Positions 9,321 through 18,900 of a stretch of 64,000 nt of DNA are shown here, piece by piece; the first letter of the stretch is position 1; every line of letters begins with the position of its first letter. Position numbers and translations under genes: made by a program. Source of the DNA: Saprospiraceae bacterium (GTDB lineage: Bacteria; Bacteroidota; Bacteroidia; Chitinophagales; Saprospiraceae); assembly GCA_016715965.1 (NCBI GenBank), contig JADJXG010000001.1:822501-886500 (forward strand), written 5' to 3'. Below the pieces are notes generated by a model that saw only the letters and a program-made list of their open reading frames with translations, had not been told where the DNA came from and made no database searches.

Positions 9321-11198
9321 CTAGAATAAAAATAAATAAATTATGGTCAACAAACCAATGGTAAGACTCATCACATACCAACCAATCATTCCTGACTGCA
9401 GAGGCTTTAATCCCTGTCCTGCTTCAGTCACCAAATTGCCGGGCCACTTGACCACACGATCAATAATTGCGGGATCCAGGACATTTTTAGACCAGGTACC
9501 CAGGGCTTTCAAAGGATTTGCGAAGAGGGTATCATAGATTTCATCCAGGTAATATTTGTTTTTTAGTAGACTGGCCGGAAATCCTTCTGACTTATCAAAT
9601 ACAGACGGATCTGAGGTGCTGTATCGTCTGTTGGTAAACCAGGCAATGCTGACCAGGGCCAGCACAGTGACTGCCCACAACACATATTCAAAAAAATGAG
9701 AAACATGGTGTGGCTGATCAGAAACAGCGGGTTTTAAAAATTGAGACACATAATGTTGTTCGCTTATGATATCAGGCATTCCCGCAAATCCTCCGACCGC
9801 GGACAAAATGGCCAACACAAACAGAGGCGCCAACATGATCATGGGGGATTCATGTATTTTATTTTTAACTTCATCTGTTCCCCTAAACGTTCCATGAAAG
9901 GTTCCAAAATAAAGTCTGAGCATGTACCATGCCGTAAAAACCGAGCACACCGCCAAAATGATAAAATTTATTTTGCCATGATTGTAAGCCGCTGCCAAAA
10001 TTTCATCTTTCGAGAAAAATCCAGCCAGCGGTGGGCATCCAATGATGGCCAAAGTAGCCACTAAAAATACGAGGTGGGTGCTTTTCATTTTATGGTGTAA
10101 TCCACCCATTTTGCTGATGTCTTGCTCGCCATGCAATCCGTGTATGACGCTTCCCGCCCCAAGGAAAAGAAGTGCTTTGAAAAAGGCATGGGTCATGACA
10201 TGAAAAATGGCGGTGCTGTAAGCGGCACATCCCAAAGCAACAGCCATATAGCCCAATTGACTTACGGTGGAATAGGCCAATACTTTTTTAATGTCGTTTT
10301 GTTTAAGTGCAATGCTTGCAGAAATAAATGCAGTGGCCAATCCAACCCACAATACAATGTCCAGCGTAAAAGGAGCCAGATTGTACAATCCGCTCATGCG
10401 CGCCACCAGATAGATACCAGCGGTCACCATGGTGGCAGCGTGAATCAATGCTGAAACCGGTGTTGGGCCAGCCATGGCATCCGGCAACCAGGTAAACAAT
10501 GGTATTTGTGCAGACTTGCCGCACACCCCAATGAATAACAGGATGGTGATCAGTACTATTTGTGGGTCATTGGGCTGAATGTCTTGTAGTCCGGATAAGA
10601 TGGTTGGAATATCAAGTGACTTGAAGTAAAATCCGGTGAGAAAAATTCCCAAAATAAATCCGAGGTCACCAACGCGGTTCATCACAAAAGCTTTGCGGGC
10701 TGCTTTGTTGTAATCAGCATTCTTAAACCAAAAACCGATCAACAAAAAAGAACAAAGTCCCACACCTTCCCAACCTGCAAAAAGCATCACCAGGTTGGAA
10801 CCCATGATGAGCAGCAGCATCGAGAAGATAAATAAATTCAAATAAGCCATAAACCGGACAAAACCCTTGTCGTGACCCATGTATCCCAGTGAATAGACAT
10901 GAATCAGGGTGCCCACACCAGTTACCACAAACAACATAAGTAAAGTGAGCTGATCCACCATGACACTGAAATCCACACTAAATTGATCTTCCGATCCGAA
11001 CCATTTGTAATAGCTGAATTGAATGGGTTGCTGGAAAGAAAAATACAATAAAACCGTGGCAATAAAACCCACCAGTGGACCTAAACAAGCAATAGTTCCA
11101 GCGATGGATGAATTGTAACGAGAGCCAAAAACACCATTTAAGACAAATCCCAGCAATGGAGACCATAAGATAAGGTGAATAAGCAATTCTGGATTCAT
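9321..11198 (-). CDS. nuoL: NADH-quinone oxidoreductase subunit L
   Basis: 625 residues, the distal antiporter-like subunit with a long C-terminal lateral helix. Seen motifs include FAGWEGVGLCSFLLIGFW, PLFTWLPDAMAGPTPVSALI, HAATMVTAGIYLVAR and VLAYSTVSQLGYMAVA, all characteristic of NuoL. Length fits the family (about 600-650). It lies between nuoK and nuoM in canonical order. Confidence 0.94.
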   Translation of the reverse strand: MNPELLIHLILWSPLLGFVLNGVFGSRYNSSIAGTIACLGPLVGFIATVLLYFSFQQPIQFSYYKWFGSEDQFSVDFSVMVDQLTLLMLFVVTGVGTLIHVYSLGYMGHDKGFVRFMAYLNLFIFSMLLLIMGSNLVMLFAGWEGVGLCSFLLIGFWFKNADYNKAARKAFVMNRVGDLGFILGIFLTGFYFKSLDIPTILSGLQDIQPNDPQIVLITILLFIGVCGKSAQIPLFTWLPDAMAGPTPVSALIHAATMVTAGIYLVARMSGLYNLAPFTLDIVLWVGLATAFISASIALKQNDIKKVLAYSTVSQLGYMAVALGCAAYSTAIFHVMTHAFFKALLFLGAGSVIHGLHGEQDISKMGGLHHKMKSTHLVFLVATLAIIGCPPLAGFFSKDEILAAAYNHGKINFIILAVCSVFTAWYMLRLYFGTFHGTFRGTDEVKNKIHESPMIMLAPLFVLAILSAVGGFAGMPDIISEQHYVSQFLKPAVSDQPHHVSHFFEYVLWAVTVLALVSIAWFTNRRYSTSDPSVFDKSEGFPASLLKNKYYLDEIYDTLFANPLKALGTWSKNVLDPAIIDRVVKWPGNLVTEAGQGLKPLQSGMIGWYVMSLTIGLLTIIYLFLF

Positions 11199-11227
11199 GG
11201 TTATATTTTATTGACTTGCATATCAGA

Positions 11228-11560
11228 TTATCCTTTCAATTTTTGAAAAGCATCGATATTGATCGTTTTCAAATTTTTATAAATCATCACAATGATGGCC
11301 AATCCAACAGACACCTCTGCTGCTGCAACTGCCATGGTAAAAAACACCATAATCTGACCACCGCTATGGGAGTAATAGGCTGATGTAGAAGTAAGCATCA
11401 GGTTGACAGCATTGAGCATGATTTCGATGCACATAAACATGATGATGACGTTTTTTCGTACGATGACTCCAATGATGCCGATGACAAATAAAATTGTACT
11501 CAGCAATACATAATGGGTATGTGGTATGACATTGAAAATTTCCGGTACTTGGTTTTCCAT
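11228..11560 (-). CDS. nuoK: NADH-quinone oxidoreductase subunit K
   Basis: 110 residues with three hydrophobic helices. The second helix carries MFMCIEIMLNAVNL, with the buried Glu that takes part in proton translocation in NuoK (MrpC-like). The third contains FFTMAVAAAEVSVGLAI with a second conserved Glu. It sits 9 bases downstream of nuoJ. Confidence 0.93.
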   Translation of the reverse strand: MENQVPEIFNVIPHTHYVLLSTILFVIGIIGVIVRKNVIIMFMCIEIMLNAVNLMLTSTSAYYSHSGGQIMVFFTMAVAAAEVSVGLAIIVMIYKNLKTINIDAFQKLKG

Positions 11561-11569
11561 AATGAAGAT

Positions 11570-12070
11570 TTAATTCAACTTTTCTTTGCGACTTAACAAC
11601 ATGACACCGGCCATGGCAATAAAAAACAAAACTGCACTCAACTCCATGGGAAGCAAATATTCGCGGTATAGCACTGATCCAAGATTTTCCACCAGTCCGA
11701 TGGAGTAATCCTTGGTGGGATAAGGTGACATGAGAAGGGATTTTTCCAGGGCTGAAGTAATGATCAACATCAGAGATCCTCCGGATATGACTGCAGCAAA
11801 CCATGGCAGAAAGCTCTTGTGTTTTTCTACGTCTTCATTCAAATTTAAAAACATGACAACAAATAAAAACAAAACCATGATAGCCCCTGCATATACAACG
11901 ATATTGACCAATGCCAAAAACTGAGCATTGAGTAAAACATAATGTGCTGAGATCAAAAAGAAAGTCAAAACCAAAAACAAAATACTCCGGATGGGGTGTT
12001 TGGACACAATCACAAGAGTGGCAGAAACAATCGTCAGAGCTGATAGAACATAAAATATTTTATCGATCAT
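11570..12070 (-). CDS. nuoJ: NADH-quinone oxidoreductase subunit J
   Basis: 166 residues, polytopic. The conserved segment NAQFLALVNIVVYAGAIMVLF is the family signature. The ATG overlaps the nuoI stop (ATGA, bases 12067-12070), which indicates translational coupling. It forms part of the membrane arm next to the quinone site with NuoA, NuoK and NuoH. Confidence 0.93.
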   Translation of the reverse strand: MIDKIFYVLSALTIVSATLVIVSKHPIRSILFLVLTFFLISAHYVLLNAQFLALVNIVVYAGAIMVLFLFVVMFLNLNEDVEKHKSFLPWFAAVISGGSLMLIITSALEKSLLMSPYPTKDYSIGLVENLGSVLYREYLLPMELSAVLFFIAMAGVMLLSRKEKLN

Positions 12071-12579
12071 GATTTTGAATTTAAAAAAGGTTCGACCAAT
12101 CGGTCTTTTCCAAATATAAAATCTTCTCTATCATAACTGGCAAGGGCCATCTTGTCGTTTTGAAGAAAAATAGCTGCCTTTGGGCAGGCTTCTTCGCACA
12201 AACCGCAAAAAATACACCGGAGCATATTGATCTCGTAAACGGCTGCATATTTTTCTTCGCGGTACAAATGTTTTTCTTCGGGATTTCTTTCTGCAGCCGT
12301 CATGGTGATGGCTTCTGCAGGACAAGCGAGCGCGCACAATCCACAAGCAGTGCATCTCTCTGCCCCATGGTCATCGCGTTTGAGTACATGAAGTCCGCGA
12401 AAGACTTCACTCATTGGACGCTTTTCCTCCGGATACTGAATGGTGGCTTTTTTGGTGAAAAAATGGCGGATGGTGATACCCATTCCTTTGAGAATCGCCG
12501 GAAAATACAATCTTTCCATCAGTGTCATTGGCTTCCGCTCCATGACCTTTATTCTATCGGTTAGTTTGATGATGCTCAT
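12067..12579 (-). CDS. nuoI: NADH-quinone oxidoreductase subunit I (two 4Fe-4S clusters)
   Basis: 170 residues from the ATG at 12579. The reading frame is open further upstream to 12660, but that would overlap nuoH. The internal ATG follows an AAGGA sequence and lies 11 bases past the nuoH stop, so it is preferred. Two ferredoxin motifs are intact: Cys76/79/82/86 (CTACGLCALACP) and Cys122/125/128/132 (CIFCGLCEEACP), which bind clusters N6a and N6b. They relay electrons from NuoG to NuoB in the peripheral arm. Confidence 0.92.
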   Translation of the reverse strand: MSIIKLTDRIKVMERKPMTLMERLYFPAILKGMGITIRHFFTKKATIQYPEEKRPMSEVFRGLHVLKRDDHGAERCTACGLCALACPAEAITMTAAERNPEEKHLYREEKYAAVYEINMLRCIFCGLCEEACPKAAIFLQNDKMALASYDREDFIFGKDRLVEPFLNSKS

Positions 12580-12590
12580 TTCCTTTATAA

Positions 12591-13604
12591 TTATTTCAGT
12601 AAAATAAAAAGACCTGTCAACAATATATTGACTATGGCCAATGGAATCAAAACTTTCCATCCCAAATTCATTAACTGGTCAAAGCGAAATCTTGGTAAGG
12701 TCCATCTTATCCACATAAATAAAAAGATAAAAAAGAAAATTTTTCCAAAAAGCACGACTGCCTCCATCAATGTTTTGAGCCAACCAGAATCCATGTCGGA
12801 TACCCAGGGGAAATGATATCCTCCAAAATACAAGGTAGCGAGAATTGCGCTGCTGATAAACATATTGATGTATTCTGCAAACAGATAAAATCCCAATTTC
12901 ATCGATGAAAATTCAGTGTGGTAACCACCGACCAGTTCTGTCTCACATTCCGGCAAATCAAATGGCGCCCGATTGGTTTCTGCAAAAGCGCAAATAATGA
13001 AAATAATAAAACCAAGCGGTTGATAGAAAACATTCCAATGCCAGCCAGCTTGTTGGTCAACAATGGACTTCAACGATAGACTAGAGCTCATCATAACCAA
13101 AGCGATGATGGAAAGACCCATTGCAAGTTCGTAACTTATATTTTGCGAAGCTGCGCGAATTGCACCCAACAATGAAAATTTATTGTTGGACGCCCACCCA
13201 CCGATGAGGATGCCATAAACTCCCAAAGACACCACACCAAATATATACAGCAATCCAACATTGAGATCTGTTCCTTGCAGAGAATAACTCACTCCATCCA
13301 ATGTGATTTCTGAGCCAAAAGGGATCACAGCGCTGGTCATTAATGCGGTGATCATAAAAAATCCGGGACCCATCAGAAAAAGCATTTTATCGGATTTGGC
13401 AGGAATGAATTCTTCCTTAAAAAACAACTTCAATCCGTCTGCTAATGGCTGCAAAATACCAAAAGGTCCTGCCCGGTTGGGACCCAGTCTGTCCTGCAGA
13501 AATGCTGCTACCTTGCGCTCAGCATAAGTAGAATACATGGCAATAAATAAAGACAGACCAAATATGATCGCAATATAAATTATTTTAAAAACTACAATGC
13601 TCAT
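12591..13604 (-). CDS. nuoH: NADH-quinone oxidoreductase subunit H
   Basis: 337 residues, the membrane subunit that lines the ubiquinone/menaquinone chamber. It carries LQDRLGPNRAGPFGILQPLADGLKLFFKE-type sequence near the N-terminus, AETNRAPFDLPECETELVGG in the middle and an RFRFDQLMNLGWK block near the C-terminus, all diagnostic. The ATG overlaps the nuoG stop (ATGA, 13601-13604). Confidence 0.94.
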   Translation of the reverse strand: MSIVVFKIIYIAIIFGLSLFIAMYSTYAERKVAAFLQDRLGPNRAGPFGILQPLADGLKLFFKEEFIPAKSDKMLFLMGPGFFMITALMTSAVIPFGSEITLDGVSYSLQGTDLNVGLLYIFGVVSLGVYGILIGGWASNNKFSLLGAIRAASQNISYELAMGLSIIALVMMSSSLSLKSIVDQQAGWHWNVFYQPLGFIIFIICAFAETNRAPFDLPECETELVGGYHTEFSSMKLGFYLFAEYINMFISSAILATLYFGGYHFPWVSDMDSGWLKTLMEAVVLFGKIFFFIFLFMWIRWTLPRFRFDQLMNLGWKVLIPLAIVNILLTGLFILLK

Positions 13605-14569
13605 TCCGATACAAATTTTGCGTCCACATTCACTGCGGGAGATACCACAGGCAATTCGTATTTATTGGCCGAAATCACAGAATTTTCACCCATGTCACGC
13701 GGTCCTTCAATGTTCCAATGACTGACATCTTTATGTTCAAATCTGCATTCGTTGCAAATAAAATCAATGACCTCACCAAATTTATCTTTTCTTGAAGTGA
13801 CCCTGATGATCTGATCGTTTTTCATCCATAGCACAGATTTTCCACTGCACTTGGGACAATGACGATGTGCATCAAAAGGCTTGGAAAACCAGACCCTTTG
13901 CTTGAAGCGATAGGTTTTGTCTGTCAAGGCACCCACGGGACATACGTCGATGATGTTGCCGGAAAAATCATTTTCGATGGCATTTTGAATAAAGGTGCTT
14001 ATCTCAGAAACGTCACCGCGATGAATGACACCGTGCACTCTTTGATCGGTCAGCTGGTCCGCGAGATACACGCAGCGATAACAAAGAATGCAGCGCGTCA
14101 TGTGCAATTGTATATTAGCACCTATGTCAATTTTCTCAAATTCCCTTCTACCTTCCTCGTAGCGAGTTTCTGCACGCCCATGTTCGAATGACAAATTTTG
14201 CAAATCACATTCACCGGCCTGATCGCACACGGGACAATCCAGTGGATGATTGATTAATAAAAACTCCACCACACCATCGCGGGCTTCAAGTACTTCGGGA
14301 GAAGATTCATTTTCTACGACCATACCATGTTCTGCGAGTGTCAGACAGCTGGCGACCAATTTTGGCATGGGCCTTGGATTCGCTTCTGACGATTGACTCA
14401 CTTTGACCAAACAGACCCGACATTTTCCTCCCGTGTTTTTAAGCGGAGTATAATAACACATGGCCGGTGGATAATTTTTTCCAATCATTCTGGCTGCCTG
14501 AAGAATGGTGGTTCCTTTTGGCACTTCGATGGAATTTCCATCGATGGTTATTTTGATCAGATCGCTCAT
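13601..14569 (-). CDS. nuoG: NADH-quinone oxidoreductase subunit G, short form without molybdopterin-like domain
   Basis: 322 residues, against about 680-900 for classical NuoG. All N-terminal cluster ligands are present: a 2Fe-2S set at Cys38/50/53/75, a His-ligated 4Fe-4S set at His108, Cys112/115/121, and a 4Fe-4S set at Cys160/163/166/210. A further CPKC (238/241) and CNEC (272/275) pair marks the start of the Fe4S4 part of the molybdopterin oxidoreductase fold. The chain then stops soon afterwards, at residue 322. The frame is clean and nuoH starts directly at the stop, so this is a real short form, as known in Bacteroidota, not a frameshift. The electron path N1a-N3-N1b-N4-N5 should be intact. 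Confidence 0.9.
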   Translation of the reverse strand: MSDLIKITIDGNSIEVPKGTTILQAARMIGKNYPPAMCYYTPLKNTGGKCRVCLVKVSQSSEANPRPMPKLVASCLTLAEHGMVVENESSPEVLEARDGVVEFLLINHPLDCPVCDQAGECDLQNLSFEHGRAETRYEEGRREFEKIDIGANIQLHMTRCILCYRCVYLADQLTDQRVHGVIHRGDVSEISTFIQNAIENDFSGNIIDVCPVGALTDKTYRFKQRVWFSKPFDAHRHCPKCSGKSVLWMKNDQIIRVTSRKDKFGEVIDFICNECRFEHKDVSHWNIEGPRDMGENSVISANKYELPVVSPAVNVDAKFVSE

Positions 14570-14614
14570 GGTTTAATGTACTTGTTTTTCATTGTCATCT
14601 ATAGATCGTAAAAA

Positions 14615-15952
14615 TCAATGGGCATGTGCCATTTCACGGTGTAAATGTTTTTTGACACAGGAATCAGGATGCCGCACGTGTTCTTCAAATTCTGCTCTGA
14701 AATGACGGATGGCTGATGCCACAGGCCATGCAGCAGCTTCACCCAATGGACAAATGGTTTTGCCCTCTATTTTTTTGGCTACGTCAACCAATAAATCGAT
14801 GTCCGACATCTTTCCATGCCCATTTTCGATGCGGTGCAATACTTTTTCCATCCATCCGGTTCCTTCGCGACAAGGACTGCATTGCCCACAGGATTCGTGG
14901 TGGTAAAACCGGGTGAAATTCCAAAGATTTCGCACGATACATTGTCTGTCATCGTACACAATAAATCCTCCTGAACCCAACATCGTGCCTGACACAAAAC
15001 CACCATCGGACAAGGATTCGTAGGTCATTCGTCTTTGTTCACCACTGGCAGTTGTGAGAATGAGATCTGCAGGTAAAATTGGAACAGAACTTCCACCAGC
15101 AACCACCGCTTTCAATTTTCTTCCATTTGCAATACCACCACAGTATTCATCACTGTTGATAAATTCTTCCACCGTAATCCCAAGTTCTATTTCATAGACC
15201 CCCGGATTATTAATATTTCCACAAGCGGATATCAATTTTGTTCCTGTACTTTTTCCAATTCCTATACTGGCATAAGCTTCTCCACCATGGTTGATAATCC
15301 AGGGTACATCTGCGATGGTTTCTACATTGTTGACCACGGTAGGGCAGCCATACAATCCCCATAGGGCAGGAAAAGGAGGTTTGTTGCGCGGATTACCCCT
15401 TTTGCCTTCAAGGGATTCCAGCAATGCGGTTTCTTCACCGCAGATATAAGCACCACCACCCGGCTGAACGTACAGATCCAGTGAATAATCGGTTCCCAAA
15501 ATATTCTTACCGAGAAAACCTGCTTGATAGGCTTCCTGAATGGCTTTTTCCAAAATTTTAATCACGTACATCATTTCACCTCTCACATAAATGTAAGAAG
15601 TTCGGGCTCCCAAAGCGATGGATGAACAGATCATTCCTTCAATGAGGATATGGGGAATTTTTTCCATCAGATACCGGTCTTTAAATGTGCCGGGTTCTGA
15701 TTCATCCGCGTTGCAAACGAGATATCTGGGTTTGTCGGATTTTTTATCGAGAAAAGACCATTTCATACCGGTGGGGAATCCCGCACCACCACGACCTCTG
15801 AGTCCAGATTTTTTGACTTCTTCCACGATTTCATCCGGAGACATTTGTTTTAAAGCTTTGGCCACCGCCTCATATCCACCCATTTTACGGTAGACTTCAA
15901 ATGTTTGAATACCTGGTACATCGATGTGCTCCAACAATATTTTTCTGGCCAT
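14615..15952 (-). CDS. nuoF: NADH-quinone oxidoreductase subunit F (NADH/FMN-binding)
   Basis: 445 residues, the NADH-oxidising flavoprotein of complex I. The glycine-rich FMN/NADH site GRGGAGFPTG is at 53-62 and NADESEPGTF at 81-90. The N3 4Fe-4S ligands are Cys355, Cys358, Cys361 (CGQCSPCREG) and Cys401 (TICPLG). The presence of nuoE, nuoF and nuoG makes this a true NADH-linked complex, unlike the 11-subunit enzymes. It starts one base after the nuoE stop. Confidence 0.95.
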   Translation of the reverse strand: MARKILLEHIDVPGIQTFEVYRKMGGYEAVAKALKQMSPDEIVEEVKKSGLRGRGGAGFPTGMKWSFLDKKSDKPRYLVCNADESEPGTFKDRYLMEKIPHILIEGMICSSIALGARTSYIYVRGEMMYVIKILEKAIQEAYQAGFLGKNILGTDYSLDLYVQPGGGAYICGEETALLESLEGKRGNPRNKPPFPALWGLYGCPTVVNNVETIADVPWIINHGGEAYASIGIGKSTGTKLISACGNINNPGVYEIELGITVEEFINSDEYCGGIANGRKLKAVVAGGSSVPILPADLILTTASGEQRRMTYESLSDGGFVSGTMLGSGGFIVYDDRQCIVRNLWNFTRFYHHESCGQCSPCREGTGWMEKVLHRIENGHGKMSDIDLLVDVAKKIEGKTICPLGEAAAWPVASAIRHFRAEFEEHVRHPDSCVKKHLHREMAHAH

Positions 15953-15953
15953 A

Positions 15954-16439
15954 CTATCCTTTTGATCTTAATTCGTCAATGAGTTCGTCTATTTTTTGAG
16001 GAGTCAGATTTTCACGATAAATGTATTCAGGCCCAACCTGAAGCACAGGACCTGTGCCGCAGGCAGCCAGACATTCGACCGTTTTTAAGGTGAACAAACC
16101 ATCCTTGGTAGTCTCTCCCACCTGTATTTGCAATTTGTCTTCGATGTATTGAATTAATTCCTCAGCACCTACCGTACAACAAGGCCCGGTACGACAGACT
16201 TCGAGCACATATTTGCCCACGGGTTTCAAATGGAACATGGTGTAAAAACTGGCCACTTCATAAACTTCAATGGGTTGAATCTTAAGAATTCTGGCCACTT
16301 CATCCATCAAGGCCACCGGGAGCCAGCCATGGTCTTCCTGTGCCAGATGCAATACCGGCAGCAAGGCAGATTTATGACGCCCCTCCGGGTATCTCTTAAT
16401 AATCTCGTCAATCTGGGACAATCTGGATTCTGAAAACAT
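15954..16439 (-). CDS. nuoE: NADH-quinone oxidoreductase subunit E
   Basis: 161 residues, thioredoxin-like fold with the 2Fe-2S cluster N1a bound by Cys82, Cys87, Cys123 and Cys127 (VCRTGPCC and ECLAACG). A helical N-terminal domain precedes it. It pairs with NuoF, whose gene follows immediately. A 139-base gap separates it from nuoD; no gene or clear hairpin is seen in that gap. Confidence 0.94.
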   Translation of the reverse strand: MFSESRLSQIDEIIKRYPEGRHKSALLPVLHLAQEDHGWLPVALMDEVARILKIQPIEVYEVASFYTMFHLKPVGKYVLEVCRTGPCCTVGAEELIQYIEDKLQIQVGETTKDGLFTLKTVECLAACGTGPVLQVGPEYIYRENLTPQKIDELIDELRSKG

Positions 16440-16578
16440 CTTTTATAAATTAAAATTCGCAGACATTAAACTTAAGTTATAAAATAACTTCTTCATGCCA
16501 GGGTAGAGTTTGAATTAATTGATTTTTCATCCTATTTGCTGTTTTGTTTTTTTTACATTGCCTATTCCATCTTTTATA

Positions 16579-17805
16579 CTAAGCGTCCAGTTCGCCAGCA
16601 ATCACATTAAGACTGCTCATCACCACAATGGCATCAGAGAGCAATTGGCCACGCACCATTTCCGGAAAAGCCTGATAATAAATAAAACAAGGCCTTCTGA
16701 AATGCAATCTGTAAGGCGTTCTTCCACCATCACTGATCAGATAAAAACCCAATTCTCCGTTGGCGCCTTCCACAGCCTGATAAACCTCACCAGATGGAGC
16801 GTCAATTTCTCCCATGATGATTTTGAAATGATAGATCAGCGCTTCCATGTTTTTGTACACTTCTGCTTTTGGAGGAAGGTAATAATGGTCGCTGTCTGCA
16901 TGAAAGATCTCTGCTGGTTCTGCTTCTATTTTTTTCAAAGCTTGCTCCACCAGACTTAAGCTCTGCCAGATCTCTTCGTTTCTCACCACAAAGCGATCAT
17001 AGGTATCGCCAGTCGTTCCAACGGGTATGTCAAATTTAAAATCTTCGTAAGAGCAATAAGGTTCTGCAGAGCGAATGTCATAATCGATTCCGCATGCGCG
17101 CAGATTGGGTCCTGTAAACCCGTAATTGAGGGCTCTCTCGACATCCATGGCCCCGGTGCCAATGGTTCTATCCATAAAAATACGATTGCGGCTGAGCAGA
17201 CTCTCAAACTCTCTCCAAACCTCTGGAAACTCTTTTAGAAATTTTCTTGTGAGTTCAAATGTTTTTGGGCTGAAGTTTCTTTCAAATCCACCAATGCGTC
17301 CCATGTTGGTGGTAAGCCTAGCTCCACAAATTTCTTCGTATATTTCGTATATTTTTTCTCTGTACTGATACACATAGGTAAATCCGGTCAGTGCACCTGT
17401 GTCTACGCCAAGTATGCTGTTGCATATCAGATGATCGGCGATTCTGGCCAATTCCATGACCATGACCCTCATGTAGTCCACCCGTTTGGGCACTTTCATT
17501 CCCAACAATTTCTCCACGGTCAAATACCAACCGGTGTTGTTGATGGGCGCAGAACAATAATTCAATCGATCGGTGAGCGGTGTGATCTGATAAAAAGGCC
17601 TTCTTTCTGCAATTTTTTCAAATGCACGGTGGATGTACCCGATGGTTTGTTCTCCACTTACAATGCGCTCCCCATCCATTTTGAGAACGTTTTGGAAGAT
17701 ACCATGGGTAGCGGGATGCGTGGGTCCCAGATTCAGGGTATTGTAAGGGATATCCGGGATATCCGGATTAATAAACTCAGCTTTATATTCTAAATTGGTC
17801 TTCAT
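16579..17805 (-). CDS. nuoD: NADH-quinone oxidoreductase subunit D (49 kDa)
   Basis: 408 residues, related to the NiFe hydrogenase large subunit and forming the quinone-reducing site with NuoB. Motifs are LGPTHPATHGIFQNVLKMDG near the N-terminus, GYIHRAFEK, and RMGRIGGFERN-type sequence in the middle. The C-terminus (SSLNVIAGELDA) lacks the metal-binding cysteines of hydrogenases, as in all NuoD. Separate from nuoC here, not fused. The gene starts 15 bases after nuoC. Confidence 0.94.
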   Translation of the reverse strand: MKTNLEYKAEFINPDIPDIPYNTLNLGPTHPATHGIFQNVLKMDGERIVSGEQTIGYIHRAFEKIAERRPFYQITPLTDRLNYCSAPINNTGWYLTVEKLLGMKVPKRVDYMRVMVMELARIADHLICNSILGVDTGALTGFTYVYQYREKIYEIYEEICGARLTTNMGRIGGFERNFSPKTFELTRKFLKEFPEVWREFESLLSRNRIFMDRTIGTGAMDVERALNYGFTGPNLRACGIDYDIRSAEPYCSYEDFKFDIPVGTTGDTYDRFVVRNEEIWQSLSLVEQALKKIEAEPAEIFHADSDHYYLPPKAEVYKNMEALIYHFKIIMGEIDAPSGEVYQAVEGANGELGFYLISDGGRTPYRLHFRRPCFIYYQAFPEMVRGQLLSDAIVVMSSLNVIAGELDA

Positions 17806-17820
17806 GCCTCACGATCTAAA

Positions 17821-18327
17821 CTACCTTCCAAAATGAAAATCTTGCTTATCCTCACGCAACGGATCTTCCAGCGGATATTCTTTTCTCAATGGAAAACCCA
17901 CCATCTCATCCATGTTCAATATTCTTCTTAAATCCGGATGCCCTAAAAATAAAATACCATAAAAGTCATAAGTTTCTCTTTCCATCCAGTTGGCCGATGC
18001 ATAAATTCCGCTGACACTTGGCACCTGGGGATTCTCCTGAGAAACAAAAGTTTTGATTCTCATCCTTGTGTTATTTCTCATGCTATGCAAGTGATAGACA
18101 ACGGCCAGTTCTCTGCCCCGTTCATCCGGATAATGGACTCCACAAAGGTCTGTCAGAAACTGAAATCCAAGATGCTCATCCCGGTACAAAAATTGTACGG
18201 TGCGGTACAATTGAGATACGGGTAATTCAATGGTAAATACTCCATAATCGTCTTGCAGCGTTTTAAAGTTTTCTCCAAGTCCGCTGATAAGATGAGTCTG
18301 TATCTGTTCGTGAGTCAGTTGGTTCAT
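17821..18327 (-). CDS. nuoC: NADH-quinone oxidoreductase subunit C (30 kDa)
   Basis: 168 residues. The C-terminal half carries the family signature ERETYDFYGILFLGHPDLRR followed by GFPLRKEYPLEDP. It is a structural subunit of the connecting module together with NuoD. The ATG overlaps the nuoB stop by one base (TAATG). Confidence 0.93.
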   Translation of the reverse strand: MNQLTHEQIQTHLISGLGENFKTLQDDYGVFTIELPVSQLYRTVQFLYRDEHLGFQFLTDLCGVHYPDERGRELAVVYHLHSMRNNTRMRIKTFVSQENPQVPSVSGIYASANWMERETYDFYGILFLGHPDLRRILNMDEMVGFPLRKEYPLEDPLREDKQDFHFGR

Positions 18328-18872
18328 TACTTGATGTAGTATGATTCTTTCATTTGGAGATATTCTTCAGAATTTCGTCTGCGCAAGCTCTCATTGCCAA
18401 TCAAATCCTGTATGCGCAAAATCCCGTCAATGATTTGCTCTGGTCTTGGAGGACATCCGGGTACATAGACATCCACAGGTATGATCCGATCAATTCCCTG
18501 CAAAACGCTGTAGGTATCAAATATACCACCACTCGAAGCACACGCGCCTACTGCAATTACCCATTTGGGCTCTGCCATCTGCTCATACACCTGTCTTAAA
18601 ACGGGTCCCATTTTCTTGGCGATGGTACCCATGACCATCAATAAATCTGCCTGTCTTGGCGTGAAGCTCATCCTCTCCGAACCAAATCTGGCCAGATCGT
18701 AGTGAGATGCCATGGTGGCCATAAACTCGATGCCGCAGCAGGAAGTGGCAAAGGGCAGGGGCCAAATGCTGTTTTTTCTGGCAAGACCCACCACCTGATC
18801 CAGGGAAGTGGCAAAAAAACCCTGACCTTCCACACCGGGAGGTTTGTCGGTCATTTTTATCTTTTCACTCAT
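18327..18872 (-). CDS. nuoB: NADH-quinone oxidoreductase subunit B (cluster N2)
   Basis: 181 residues. The four ligands of the terminal 4Fe-4S cluster N2 are in place: adjacent Cys45 and Cys46 (SCCGIEFMAT), Cys111 (GACASSGGIFDTYSV) and Cys140 (VPGCPPRPEQIIDGI). Cluster N2 passes electrons to quinone at the NuoB/NuoD interface. The gene starts 28 bases after nuoA. Confidence 0.95.
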   Translation of the reverse strand: MSEKIKMTDKPPGVEGQGFFATSLDQVVGLARKNSIWPLPFATSCCGIEFMATMASHYDLARFGSERMSFTPRQADLLMVMGTIAKKMGPVLRQVYEQMAEPKWVIAVGACASSGGIFDTYSVLQGIDRIIPVDVYVPGCPPRPEQIIDGILRIQDLIGNESLRRRNSEEYLQMKESYYIK

Positions 18873-18900
18873 TCTTTCCTATTTTGATTTTAGCAAGTGA

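Noticed and set aside
12580..12660. Extended N-terminus of nuoI overlapping nuoH
   Set aside because: The internal ATG at 12579 follows an AAGGA and starts the conserved part; the longer form overlaps nuoH by about 70 bases.
13601..14569. nuoG as a pseudogene or truncated by frameshift
   Set aside because: All expected cysteines are present, the stop overlaps the nuoH start as ATGA, and short NuoG is normal in Bacteroidota.
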